A stretch of DNA of 64,000 bases from Exophiala sp. HKRS030 (lineage: Eukaryota > Ascomycota > Eurotiomycetes > Chaetothyriales > Herpotrichiellaceae), in contig JAHWDD010000001.1 in assembly GCA_023897205.1 (NCBI GenBank), positions 7,688,001-7,752,000 on the forward strand, read 5' to 3'. A program made the translations under genes and the position numbers. Of the stretch, positions 32,856 through 43,900 are shown one piece after another. Numbering within the stretch: position 1 is the stretch's first letter; every line of letters begins with the position of its first letter. The notes beneath the pieces are model-generated. The model was not told where the DNA came from. It saw only the letters and a list, made by a program, of their open reading frames with translations, and did not search any database.

Positions 32856-33897
32856 ATGAGCACGATGATATCCATGGCGGTGCCTGGTAGAACACTAGCT
32901 CGTGCGCCTATCAACTCGTCGCATATCCCTATTTTTTTGTTACCTGCATTCGCGCAGTCCATCATTATCCGGGGTGCATCTTCATCACCGTCTTCCTCAA
33001 AACAATTCACAACTTCGGCGGCCAGAGCAACGAATATTCCCCAAGGTCTGGAGAGGCAAACAAGAAAAGAGGCGAATCAGCAATTCGACGGACAGGGCCC
33101 AGGACAACACGGGGTCGATGGAGCTTCCCGTTACCCGAACCAGTGTCTAGAACTCGTACACCCAAAGTCAACGAATATGAAGGAGCCAGTGTCCATGGTC
33201 TATGGGGATTTTTCAATGAAGAGAGAAAATCTATGATACCACCAGAAGATGAAGCTAGTCATGGTGAGCAGAATGAGACAGCCAAATGTTCGTCACTTCT
33301 AATCACAATACGTAGGTCGAGCTTGGACAAGAGAAGAGTTGGGTCGAAAATCATTTGAAGACCTACACAGACTTTATTGGGTTTGCATCAAGCAGAAGAA
33401 TCAGGTGCTTACCAGGGACAAGGAGAGAAACCGTCTCAAGGCCGGGTTTGGCTCGGCCGAGAGCGAAGAGAGATTAAAAGAGGTAAGCAATATGGACACC
33501 TTTTCATTTTCGCTGTTTCTCATACAAAGATGAACCTCATCCTTTCACTCGCCGATATGAGCGCTGCAAGGACGCTTAAACCATGTAGCCATGACAATGC
33601 TTTACTGGAAAGTTATCTGATCATGAGTTTACAAACCTTATTTTTCTCTCCGAATGTCATTAAGAGAGTTGCTAATGTGAGAACATGCAGATCAAAAAAA
33701 CCATGAAGAACATCAGGAGGGTACTCATAGAGCGACAGTTGGCGTATGAAGATGCCAGCAAGATGTTGCAGGAGTCCTCCCTCGAAGAAATCTTCTACGA
33801 AGACGATCTCAAATCTCAGCGTATAGCACAAGATTCAAGTTTTGAAGACGACATTGATGTACCCGACGAAAGAATCGAGCACCAACCTCGGCCTTAA
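32856..33897 (+). CDS. MRPL4: Mitochondrial ribosomal protein uL29m (MRPL4/L47 family), divergent copy
   Basis: Exons 32856..33263, 33316..33482 and 33691..33897. The start ([18 protein letters not shown] ... KQFTTSA) looks like a mitochondrial transit peptide. The family core follows: [95 protein letters not shown] and [21 protein letters not shown], then an acidic tail. The usual family sequence is WWVC(C/V)KERNR and LTERWYAWEDAR, so several near-invariant Trp/Arg positions are changed. The transit part and the core are one base out of frame near 33014-33024; one added base (for example in the CC at 33022) would join them. It sits among HET, MITE and FunK1 relics, not in a housekeeping block. 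It may be an extra paralogue or decaying copy rather than the essential gene. Confidence 0.75.
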
Positions 33898-35166
33898 TGG
33901 TTGATGGCATGTTCTAACCTTCCCAAATGTCCAAGCACGGGTCCCGTGGTGCAAAATGTTTGGTCTATTGACGCAGATTTAATCACTTGCACAAATATCG
34001 TTGTGGTTGGTGCTAATCTGAGTCGATTCTGCTAGCCTGTTGGCCTGAAATGATCAAGGATTGGCTTGCAGGTTGTTGTAACCCGACTTGCAGCAAAGTA
34101 GGTGTTGTGCACTCACTTGGTGCATCTCACGCTGTGTAAAACCAAGGCACTAGTCAATGTCTTCCTACGTGTATAATATATATCTAATCTGCTACAACCT
34201 CGTCCTGTGCAGATGTCCAGACCCTCATATCGTTGTCTTCTGAAAAAAGTATGGAGTCTTATTCCAGTGCTGCACCCGTTATATACGCATCAACCTAACT
34301 GAGTGGAACTTGCGGGCCAATCATAAGGTTTTCTAGTCTTGCGGGACAAAGCCTTCCGTGCATAAAAACAGAAACTGTCTCGGTTGATGCACGAGCTGCA
34401 CCGAACGCTTTTGACTTGGCTGGCACTGTTTGTTGTTCGGTAGTGCTCAGTATGCTGACCAGGCTTTGACGCGTCACTGAATTTTCCTGCTCCCTGACCT
34501 CGATTTGCTCCGCCACCTCCCTTTTACACGTCTGTTCGAAAGAAATACCTCACCGGATTGCTGATCAGTCAAATTTTTCTTGGCTCCAGCATAAATAACT
34601 TGACCTGAGCTTCTAGTTGCATGGCATACCGGCGAGGATGGCAGTGGATGGCGCAAGGCATCTATTTAAACAATCAAAGGGACAGATTGGTCCCATGCAA
34701 GTTGTGCCTGACCTAATGCAGCACCGATCTGACAAAGTGGTGATCCGCTACGCGAGTGGTCGCAATGACATCTATGAAACGCGACTGGCATTCCGTACTC
34801 GTACATAAGTTTTCAGAACTGCGGTGGATCCGCTTACGCACTTTGCACGAGACATAGTTCGTAGCCAGTCGAATCAAACAAACTGACACAATCATAAGGC
34901 TCGAGATGCATGGAAAGGCTTGTCCTTCTCAGACTCCTCCCCAAGGCCGACCGCGATGCAGCCTGTGCGGATGGTGGCTGTGGATAAACCGGTCTCAGAC
35001 CTTCCGCTGCTTGCCGTGACTATAACCCACGTACCAACCAGCCATGATCAACTCGTCCTTTGTATATGACTTGTGACACCTCGTCCCACTCCTGCCAGAT
35101 CACTGCTCTCTATCATCACCACGATAGCTGTACATATTTCTTTTCGGTATACTCCAAACACACATC
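33898..35166. other. Intergenic
   Basis: 1.27 kb without a supportable gene; short frames at 34295-34516 and 34617-34808 have no family signal. The promoter of the small membrane protein at 35167 lies at the right end. Confidence 0.5.
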
Positions 35167-35445
35167 ATGGCTGCAATGAACCCTTTCCTTATTATCTTCC
35201 TGAGTCTTCTCGGGGCTGCCGTCGCCGTAGTAGGCGGAGCAGGGCTATACCGAATCATGAAACCCGACGACTTCAGTCAACCTGTGCTGCCGGTCTCGGA
35301 TAGTCAGAGGTCGTATATGCACCATGTCCGGATAGCCAACACGGGCAAGCTCGATCGTCGACAATATCGACCAACGCTACGTATGGGAACCATGCCGAGC
35401 CCATCTGTAACAACGCAGTCTCCTTCGACCGTAACAACGCCTTGA
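35167..35445 (+). CDS. Small single-pass membrane protein, unknown
   Basis: A 92-residue open frame with a strong N-terminal hydrophobic helix (NPFLIIFLSLLGAAVAVVGGAG) followed by YRIMKPDDF, a polar middle and a Ser/Thr/Pro-rich end (PSPSVTTQSPSTVTTP). The short N-terminus before the helix fits a signal anchor. ATG 35167 is preceded by a plausible A-rich context (CACATCATGG). I do not recognise a family, and the reading could be longer through introns. Support is composition and hydropathy only. Confidence 0.42.
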   Translation: MAAMNPFLIIFLSLLGAAVAVVGGAGLYRIMKPDDFSQPVLPVSDSQRSYMHHVRIANTGKLDRRQYRPTLRMGTMPSPSVTTQSPSTVTTP

Positions 35446-36607
35446 GACTAGCCCACATGTTACCACGTTTTCTTTGATTCTGCGGTTTGGCAAGGTTTTT
35501 TAATCAGCGAGCAATCGACAATGATTGTCTGATCAAGGACTTCGTGGTCAGTCGCCTAAGTCGTCACACTTACACACCGTGATTGGTCCCAAGCTGGCGC
35601 AAATAATTCTCCTATCTCCTCTGTAAGATGAAGAAGCCTCAGCACACGGAAAACGATCCAGAACCCGAGACTCGAGACAACATTTGTCCTTGTATTCGTG
35701 GTTTGAAAAAAAGGTCAACGACACTTGATCGTCACAATCGACGAAGAATCCTGATATTGGCAGAAGTCATACGATATGAATGATTCTGGCTCAATGCTGA
35801 AAACCTACCTTCGAGAGCGCCTGGCAAGTATACCATACTCCAGTACTGCTCCTCGTCATACCCCGGGGAAAGACTTTTGTCGGACGACAAGCCTGGCACA
35901 TATGGACTGGGTGAGGCACGAGCCAACCAGAAATAATCGCACCACGAAGAAGGAGTTCAGCCGCTTTTCAAAAGTGGATGTACTGTAGCCGAATGAGCAA
36001 TCTCGAGCGAAGTGATCATAGGTTGCCAGATCACCAAAATCTTCTGCTGTAAGCCCAGGCCGCAAGCTGAGCGACTGATTTGATGCTGAGGAGAACTTCG
36101 AGCATCAATTGCAATGGCAGAACAAGGCAATATTCAGATAGAAGCGATGCCTTAGTTTCGCTGACATGTTGGAAGGGGAGGACTAATGTGGTTTTCCCGC
36201 AGTCAATCAACTCTCTTACCATAACTTTGAGCGGGATCACTTTCAGTCTGTTTTGTCGTGAGTAGTCAATCAAGTCAGAAACGATGAAGCGCTTGTATCA
36301 TTCTCGAGTCTAGACCAACACTAGGGGTAATTCTTTGATAGACCGCCCGTGACCGCCCTCTTCGTGCCTCCTCTAGGAATCACATACTAACCCGGAGTCG
36401 GTCTGGTCAAGTCTTGGCAAATGACCTCACACCCTTTCTGGAAGGATCAACAGGCAAAGCGCGGGAAGGCGGTGATGGCACTGCGACATGCTCTTTCCTT
36501 TGGCTCAACATTGACATTGACAACCTACCGAGTATCATTTCACTCTCTCCACCCGCATATACTCAATTACCCTTGTATTCTTGTATCACGCTCAATCTCA
36601 TTTCAAC
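35446..36607. other. Intergenic, upstream of Rab GDI
   Basis: 1.16 kb. Minus-strand frames at 35732-36273 show a hydrophobic stretch (LPLQLMLEVLLSIKSVAQLAA) but neither splice support nor a recognisable family. The GDI promoter lies in the last few hundred bases. Confidence 0.5.
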
Positions 36608-38318
36608 ATGGCCGACGACATTGCACCAGAGTACGATGTCATTGTCTTGGGTACAGGTAATTTCAGCCATCCCGCCCTCTACCCCACCATCCATATGTTG
36701 ACATGATTCGCAGGCCTGACCGAATGTGTTTTGTCGGGGTAGGTGGTAATCAGATGATGCAGGACTGGCGCACCCACTGACTCTAATACAGAGTGTTGTC
36801 AGTCAAAGGCAAGAAGGTCCTCCACATTGACCGAAACGACCACTATGGCGGGTAAGCGAGCGATATATCACTAATGATCCCGACATATACTGATGATATC
36901 GTTCAGAGAAGCAGCCTCTGTCAACATCGAAGCTGTAAGATTACACCGACCACACGCTCCCATTGACCGCTTAATCACGATCACCCTCTAACATTGTACC
37001 ACGCAGTTGTTCAAGAAGTATGGCAATTATCGACAAGGCGAAGAACCGTGGAAGAAGTACGGCCGTGTGAATGATTGGAACGTCGACCTCGTCCCTAAAC
37101 TCTTGATCGCTAACGGCGAACTCACAAACATCCTCGTGTCCACTGATGTAACTCGGTACCTTGAATTCAAGCAAATCGCAGGCAGTTTTGTCCAGCAGGG
37201 TTCGGGTCCTCGTGCTACAGTTGCTAAGGTTCCCTCAACTGCCGCCGAGGCCTTGAGTTCACCTTTGATGGGTCTATTCGAGAAAAGACGTGCAAAGAAG
37301 TTTTTGGAATGGGTTGGAAGCTTTGAAGAGAACGATCCAGCCACACACAACGGTGGGTGAAATAGCTAGCACAGTACTGATCAATCATTGCGGTCAATGC
37401 GGACTAACGGTTGCATCAGGAATCAACATCAACAAGGCCAGCATGAAAGAAGTCTATGACAAATTTGGTCTAGAGGCAACTACACGGGATTTTATCGGTC
37501 ACTCAATGGCTCTATACTCTACAGACGAATACATCAACACTCCAGGTCAGGCCAAGGAAACTGTGGAAAGGATTCGTTTGTATGCAAACTCAATGGCACG
37601 ATATGGAAAGTCACCTTACATCTACCCTCTGTATGGTCTTGGAGAATTGCCACAAGGCTTCGCTCGTCTCTCGGCAATATACGGTGGTACCTACATGCTC
37701 AACACCACAGTCGATGAGTTTATATACAGCGGCAGCAAGGTCAGTGGCATCAAAGCTACTATGAAAGAGCGAGGCGAAGAGGGCGACGGTATGAAATTTG
37801 AAACAAAGACCAAAATGATTCTTGGTGATCCTTCATACTTTCCGGGCAAGGTACAGGTCGTTGGTCACCTCTTGAAGGCTATTTGCATTCTCAACCATCC
37901 CGTTGACAAGACTAATGACGCCGACTCTCTCCAACTGATCATCCCACAGTCTCAGGTGGGCCGCAAACACGACATTTACATTGCGGTGGTCTCTTCCGCG
38001 CACAACGTATGTCCGAAGGGATATTATATTGCTATCGTATCAACCATTGCAGAATCTTCGGCCAACCATCATCTCGAACTTCAACCTGGATTGGAAAGAT
38101 TGGGAAGAATCGAGGAGAAATTCCAGGGCCCACCCATACCTCTATATCAGCCCCTTGAGAGTGGCGTTAATGACCAGATCTTCATTTCAAACAGTTTCGA
38201 CGCCTCGAGTCACTTTGAGACAGTGACGGAGAATGTGCGTGACATCTACCGTCGGGCAACTGGTGAGGAATTGAAAGTGGAAGGGTTGAGAGAAGGTCAG
38301 ACTCTTGCAGAGGAGTAA
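36608..38318 (+). CDS. GDI1: Rab GDP-dissociation inhibitor
   Basis: Six exons (36608..36656, 36714..36738, 36792..36851, 36907..36934, 37007..37352, 37420..38318) join in frame to 468 residues, the normal GDI length. The start MADDIAPEYDVIVLGTGLTE with LSGVLSVKGKKVLHIDRNDH carries the FAD-like GxGxxxx fold and sequence-conserved region 1. RYLEFKQIAGSFVQ, HNGININKASMKEVYDKFGL, DFIGHSMALY, SPYIYPLYGLGELPQGFARL and the C-terminal domain are all typical. GDI extracts prenylated, GDP-bound Rab GTPases (Ypt/Sec4) from membranes and recycles them in vesicle traffic; it is cytosolic and essential in yeast. The many short 5' exons are common in filamentous fungi. The frame is clean, which matters for judging base-call quality in this contig. 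Confidence 0.96.
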
Positions 38319-38836
38319 ACAGCAATCAATAGCTGTTAACGACGAGAATGGTCGGAGAGTCCCTCAAGGTAGAAAATCGTGCAGGCTACTACAGTTGAAA
38401 GCTTGGTGCCCACTTCATGATTCTTCGAGATCCTGATATGGCTGAATTGGAAAGGGCTTGATATCAACCTGAGATGGAATGGTGGTGACGGATATACAGA
38501 AGCAATGCATGGCGTCGGGGATTTCATTTCCATCTCAATACAACGCAACGCATAATCGACCATCAAGTTTGTGGTTAGGTAGACAATTCCAGGCACTGAC
38601 TTGAATGTGAAAATGTTGATCAAGGCTCACCTGATTTCAATATTCTCTAGACTGGAAGCACAAGCAGGAACCCCTATTAACAGCATATAACGTCAATTTC
38701 CCCTGGCGATTATCTTGCTTCTACTCGTGATTAGGCATCGCCAAAATACAGCCAAAGTCTACACCGGACAAAACTAAGGTATCTCACGCTGCAAGTGGAG
38801 CAATCAATCAGTTCATGCTGCTCAGCCCTTCCCGCC
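38319..38836. other. Intergenic between convergent genes
   Basis: 518 bp, 3' regions of Rab GDI and the TMEM97-like gene. Nothing else recognised. Confidence 0.55.
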
Positions 38837-40200
38837 TCAAGATCCCTTCGCTTTGCGTGGTCTTTCTGCAATATTCCCTGCCTGGACTTGATTTTTGACT
38901 CGGACGAAAGCATCGATTCCCATGATCAAAGCTGCAGAACCGAAGGAAAACGAGGAATGAACGTCAGCTCTATGATAATTCCTTACGCTTGGGGTAGATG
39001 CGGTAAAAGGGGGCTTGAAAAGCAAAATAGCGAAACACCCGAGGGGAGAGGAGACGAATACGAGAATTGAGATGAGGACTTACCGACGACAAGATAGGGG
39101 CCGTAGAGCTTGTAGATCTCGTTCCTCTGCGCCGCGCTGTACCCACTCCACTCGGCCGTGTCGACCAGGCACGTCAAGGTTGTCAGGGCCGTTTCCAGCG
39201 AGAAGATCAGCAGGTGTAAGGGAACCAGTGGGTGGTCTGCAAAAAAGAATCATGTTCAGTAATCCACGTTTTCTCCCGTTGACGTTCATTGGTAAATCCA
39301 GGGCATTTTGAAATGGGAGCATCAAACGGTCCAAGTGAGCAGCAGAGGCGGATAACAACAGAAGAATGAAACTTCACTCAAAAATATCGACAAGACATAC
39401 CATTCCAGATCGCGCGGACCAGCCAGAGGCTGACAGGCAGATGATAGACGGCTTCGAGGACGAGAAACGAGCGGAACCACAGCGGCGGCGCGATGAAGAA
39501 CCGGTCGGCGTACGTGTTGATATAGTACGTTCGCAGGAACGACGAGATCGACGGCGTTAGGCTGGGCGGGTAGAAGTAGGAGAGATCCAGCACTGTTGGC
39601 GATCCAAGAACGGAGGTATTTTGTTAGTGATGTCCTTGTTGTGCCCTTGAAGAGATATGCAAAAAGCAGGAGATGAGAGAAGTGGATGCGCCCGGTAATT
39701 TTGGGCTATGGGGATCTTGTTCCTCGTGCTTTAGCTGGGCTTCCCCTTCTAACTCCGGACTGGCACGCTCTTTTCTCACGGACTGAAATGGCGTGTGTCG
39801 ATACACGACTCTTCGGAACCTGTCCTTCTGATCGCCGGCGTGCCTCCAAATGTTGACGACAGACCGCTCTTCATCTAGGTCAATCAAGTCCAGACTTGAC
39901 GGTCGCGTGACAAATGATCCCACAACCACATACCCTCGCGGCTTCATTTCGCGTCTCTTCCCAACAGATATCGACAACAAAACTCCTGGTGCACACCCCA
40001 ATCCCATCTCTTCCGCCAGCTCCCTCGCCCAGGGAAAACAACGTAGAAGGCAACAAGAAAAGCAAATCAGAAGAACCAAAGAGAACCATGAACTTACAAA
40101 GCACAATCGGCACATGAACCAGGAAGAATCCAAAGTACCCAATGTCCAGTTTCCGCTGTGAGAACGGGCGGGCGTGGTGCTGTGTTGCTGTCGGTGCCAT
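38837..40200 (-). CDS. TMEM97/sigma-2-receptor-like EXPERA membrane protein
   Basis: Four exons, complement(38837..38931, 39084..39236, 39401..39592, 40098..40200), all phase-compatible, give 180 residues; the first intron is about 500 bp. The start MAPTATQHHARPFSQRKLDI is followed by helix 1 (GYFGFFLVHVPIVLLLDLS). Next come the conserved PPLWFRSFLVLEAVYHLPVS and helix 3 (VPLHLLIFSLETALTTLTCL). Then YKLYGPYLVVALIMGIDAFV forms helix 4. The C-terminus is basic (ERPRKAKGS), like an ER-retention tail. The EXPERA family includes sterol isomerase and TMEM97, which bind sterol-like ligands in the ER. Function here is inferred from family only. The gene is convergent with Rab GDI. Confidence 0.85.
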
Positions 40201-40980
40201 TGTCGTCAGACTCCCGATGTTTGGTAAGCGCGTAGGAGTTTTTGCGCGTTCTGCTTAACCCGTAGGCGGAGTATGGTGTAGTCGATGGACACGGTGTGGG
40301 AGAGTAGCTCGTGGTGGGTTCAGGTAATTATGGGATTTGGATGGTAGTGGAACGTTGGTGGGAGCACCGTGATAGAATACCAAGGAAGATGTATACTCAG
40401 GGGTACTGGTAATCTAAATCGTAACAGGGTTCTAACTAAGGAAATGAGCTCGCCAATAGTTAGGACTCACGTGTGGTGTGAATAGCTGGGATGTTTGTTT
40501 GCGTGAGAGAAAGCGATATCGAGTTATTGATTACATCCCCCATTAGGCCCTTGGGTCCTCTGCTGCCTCTACGAAACCGTTTCCATGTCTCCATCTATCC
40601 ACCGTGTACAAGAGCCTCCAGAGTGTTTAGCATTTCACACCTCACCTGACATATCTGGAGCTATTCATGCGCTGCGATACATAGTCTAGGGGTTTATTCA
40701 TTGTCTCTATGGTGACTATGATCACTAACTCTCCCTGCAACTTCTGCCTGGTCCAAACCCTGGCTGGAATTGCGATTTACATTTTCCTGTCTCCTTGCCC
40801 CGACTCTCGTATTTATTCCACCAAAAAAACAAGAGACACAAGTCACCGCCTGAGATCTCTTCCAACCTAACGCTAAATGCAGCAGAAATCAACAATGATA
40901 CAGATCTTCCCCATGATAGCCATGAATTCCCCAGGATTTGATTCGGGTTAGCAATATGTATTAGATTTCCACGTCTTTCA
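40201..40980. other. Intergenic
   Basis: 780 bp between the start of the TMEM97-like gene and the 3' end of NUP170 (same strand). It contains an AACTAAGG...CCAATAGTTAGG near-inverted pair at about 40434-40465. No gene seen. Confidence 0.5.
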
Positions 40981-43900
40981 TCAGCCCAAAAGATGTGCCA
41001 ATCTTTCAACAACAGATCGACAACTCTGCGCCGTTTCTGGATCTAGACCTGCACTACGTCCCTCTTGGAGGAGTGCTGACAGTGTTTCACTGACTCTGGC
41101 CGCACCAGCTTCACTGCCGAAAACCACTCCGCCTGCTCTTTCTGAGTCGTGCCACCATTTCAGAACCACATATGCAATTTCTGATGCGATGACTTTCCGA
41201 GCACTACCGATGAATGGCTGCTCACCAGCGAAGAAAATGTTTTCTAAAACTTCAAAGAGTCGTTCGTAAGGTACTTCAAGGGCCAGGAAAATGTCCACAA
41301 CCCAGTGTGGAGGTGCAACCGTTCTTTGATGTTCATACGAGTATTTCTCCAAAATCGGCAGCAGAATATGAACCGGAAAAGTGGTCTCGGAAAGTCTCAA
41401 TTTAGCTCCTAGAGATCGGATTTCTTCCGCGAGAGCTTCGAATGGTTGAATCTCACCCGCTGTAAGAGTACGGTCGTGCACCGATTGCAATAATTGCTGC
41501 CAAGTCTGTTTGATCTGAGATGTGTCCCGATAGTCTGCGACTTCATAAATGAGCAAGCAGATATCGTAGTAGCCGGCATTGTCAGCATATTTGTTGAAAA
41601 GGTCATCGTTAGTCAGAATTCTGCCACCAACTTCATCAAGTACTTCCTGTCTCTTTTCTTGAACGAGCCGAGAATCCACTTTCAATCTCTGCAGGATCTC
41701 GTCTTGAATCAAGCCAGAATCCAACAAAGTTGCAATCTCCTGTAGTAGTTGCTGCCGTGTTCTTCGATTGCCTCCTGGTGTGTGTGTGGATGCATTTGCT
41801 TTTGCCCTGCTAAGATATTCAATCCTCTTCTCCAGAGACAATTTGAAGGTGCTTTTTGCAAGATCCAACTGAATCTTCGCTGCTTCTGCGAATTGTCCGA
41901 TCTGACCGTGGTATTTCCAAAGCAAATCCGCGTAGTTGATGTCCTCTGATGACTTGCGCTGTAGGTAGGTGGGAATGAATGGCGAATCAGTGGCAAGCAA
42001 TCGATCATACCAGCCTTGCTGTAAATACCAGTCGTACAAATTCGTGAGGAATACTTCATCTTTGGACCGACTGATCACATCGTACGCCTCGTTCCGCTTT
42101 GTAGCAATGAGGGTAGGTCGCCCATCAACGAAACTAGGACCTCGCTCGCTGACATTATCAACGGCAATCACAACATCATGAATCAAATCGTAGCATTGGC
42201 TGCGCAAGAGAAACTTGACCTCTCTGGCATCTGACTCAGGCCGTCCATCAGACATCCAAGACAATGCTTCATTCGCCTTGTCTTTCTCATGAGCCACTCG
42301 GAGGACCAATTGGATGGCTCCAGCATAGAATTGTAGCTCGGTATATTGTTTGACTGCAGATTGCAGATACTCCATTGGCAGACTATGTGCAACCTGCTCG
42401 AACAGCTTCAAACTCTCATTCAACAGATTTCTCGCAAGTTCAACGTTACCACCGGCTTCACCGGCTCGTTTTAACTGCTCCTGAGCTTTGAAGATAATGA
42501 CATCGTCTGCGCTGCAGAAACTACCGCATTTCCTGCGAAGTGCCTCGGCAACAGTCTCCACATTAGAGCCCTTAGCAATATTGCGATTAACAATAGCCTT
42601 GACGAGTTCTTTGGCCAGATCGTATCCTTTCTTCGTTGTGAAGAGCTCCTCGAATGTGAGTTGTAGGAATTGTGGACGGGATGATTCGGCTAGAAGAGGT
42701 ACAATTTCAGCGACCTTCTCCTCAAAAAGAACCAACATAAAAGACAATCCTTCAATTGCATCAGATGTGAATTTGACCAATGAGTGTAGAGCACGATGTT
42801 CTCCCTTGAGTGCAATCTCGTCGTCTTGGGTACTTGTACTCGACAGGTCATCAGGGCCACTGAGGCCTTTGATGAATGATTTGTTCGTCTTAAAGAATCG
42901 TTGAAGAGAGGAAAGCGCTTCCTGAACATCCCTCAATTTCTTGATCTCGACGCGTGGTTTGATTGTATATCCAGCAGGAGTCAATTCTTCAAGAGCAATC
43001 CCGCTCTTCCACGTCGATCGCAACAGCCGTGACAAGTACAAAGCGATTGCAGAATGACGAGGCGAAGGTTTGACTGCATCAATCAGAGGCATTGACCTGT
43101 CTGGAACCGAATTTTGATTGATGCTCGGCTTTCCCCCGTACTCGATAAATGTTTTCCGGGCCAGGTCTAGCACCTCGGGGTCATTAACCCGAATTGAGTT
43201 GAGATCTTTAGCCACTTCCATTCCCTGACCACAAGCAACGGCCAACGCAGTCGCTAGAGTTTCAATCCGCCCATAGGCGCGCACGAGATTGTTGAGCTCA
43301 GTTTGAAAGCCTTCGTTGCCACCTCCTTCTCGAGCAAGGGCCGCGAAAATATCCACCAGGCGTCGCCTTCGAATTATATGGATACCCGTGTTTGTCAATA
43401 TTGCCACTTCGGGAATGGGTTTGTCAAATTGGACGGCTAAATCATTACCAAAGCCAGCTGGTTGGGCAGTCGGAGCGATATATGGCACAACGACGCCAAT
43501 ATCCTCGGTCCGACTACCGAGAGACAACCAAATGGACGACTCTGCGGTGCGTGTGGGCTGTCCAGCTTCGGGAGGTCTCGCTAAGCGTGCTGCGTCAGGA
43601 GCTGAGATAAAAAGTTGATCGGTCGGAGAATTGGGCTCTCGAGCTACAAAACAGAAAAAGTATCCTGGTGCTAACCTCAGTGCGATTCTCGTCTTGGTCA
43701 AAGTCTTGATCGATTGATTGAAATTCTGTATTTGTTGAGGATTGCCAGTATTGGTACCCAAAGAAGCGCCCGAATTGATGGACTGTGGTGGCACTTTAAC
43801 ATGTTGTGCTTGCATGTTGATCGAGCCGGAGACCTGATTCCATACCGTGGAGCCGGTGACACTAAGATATATCCGATAGCCCGTCGCTGTGATTGCAACC

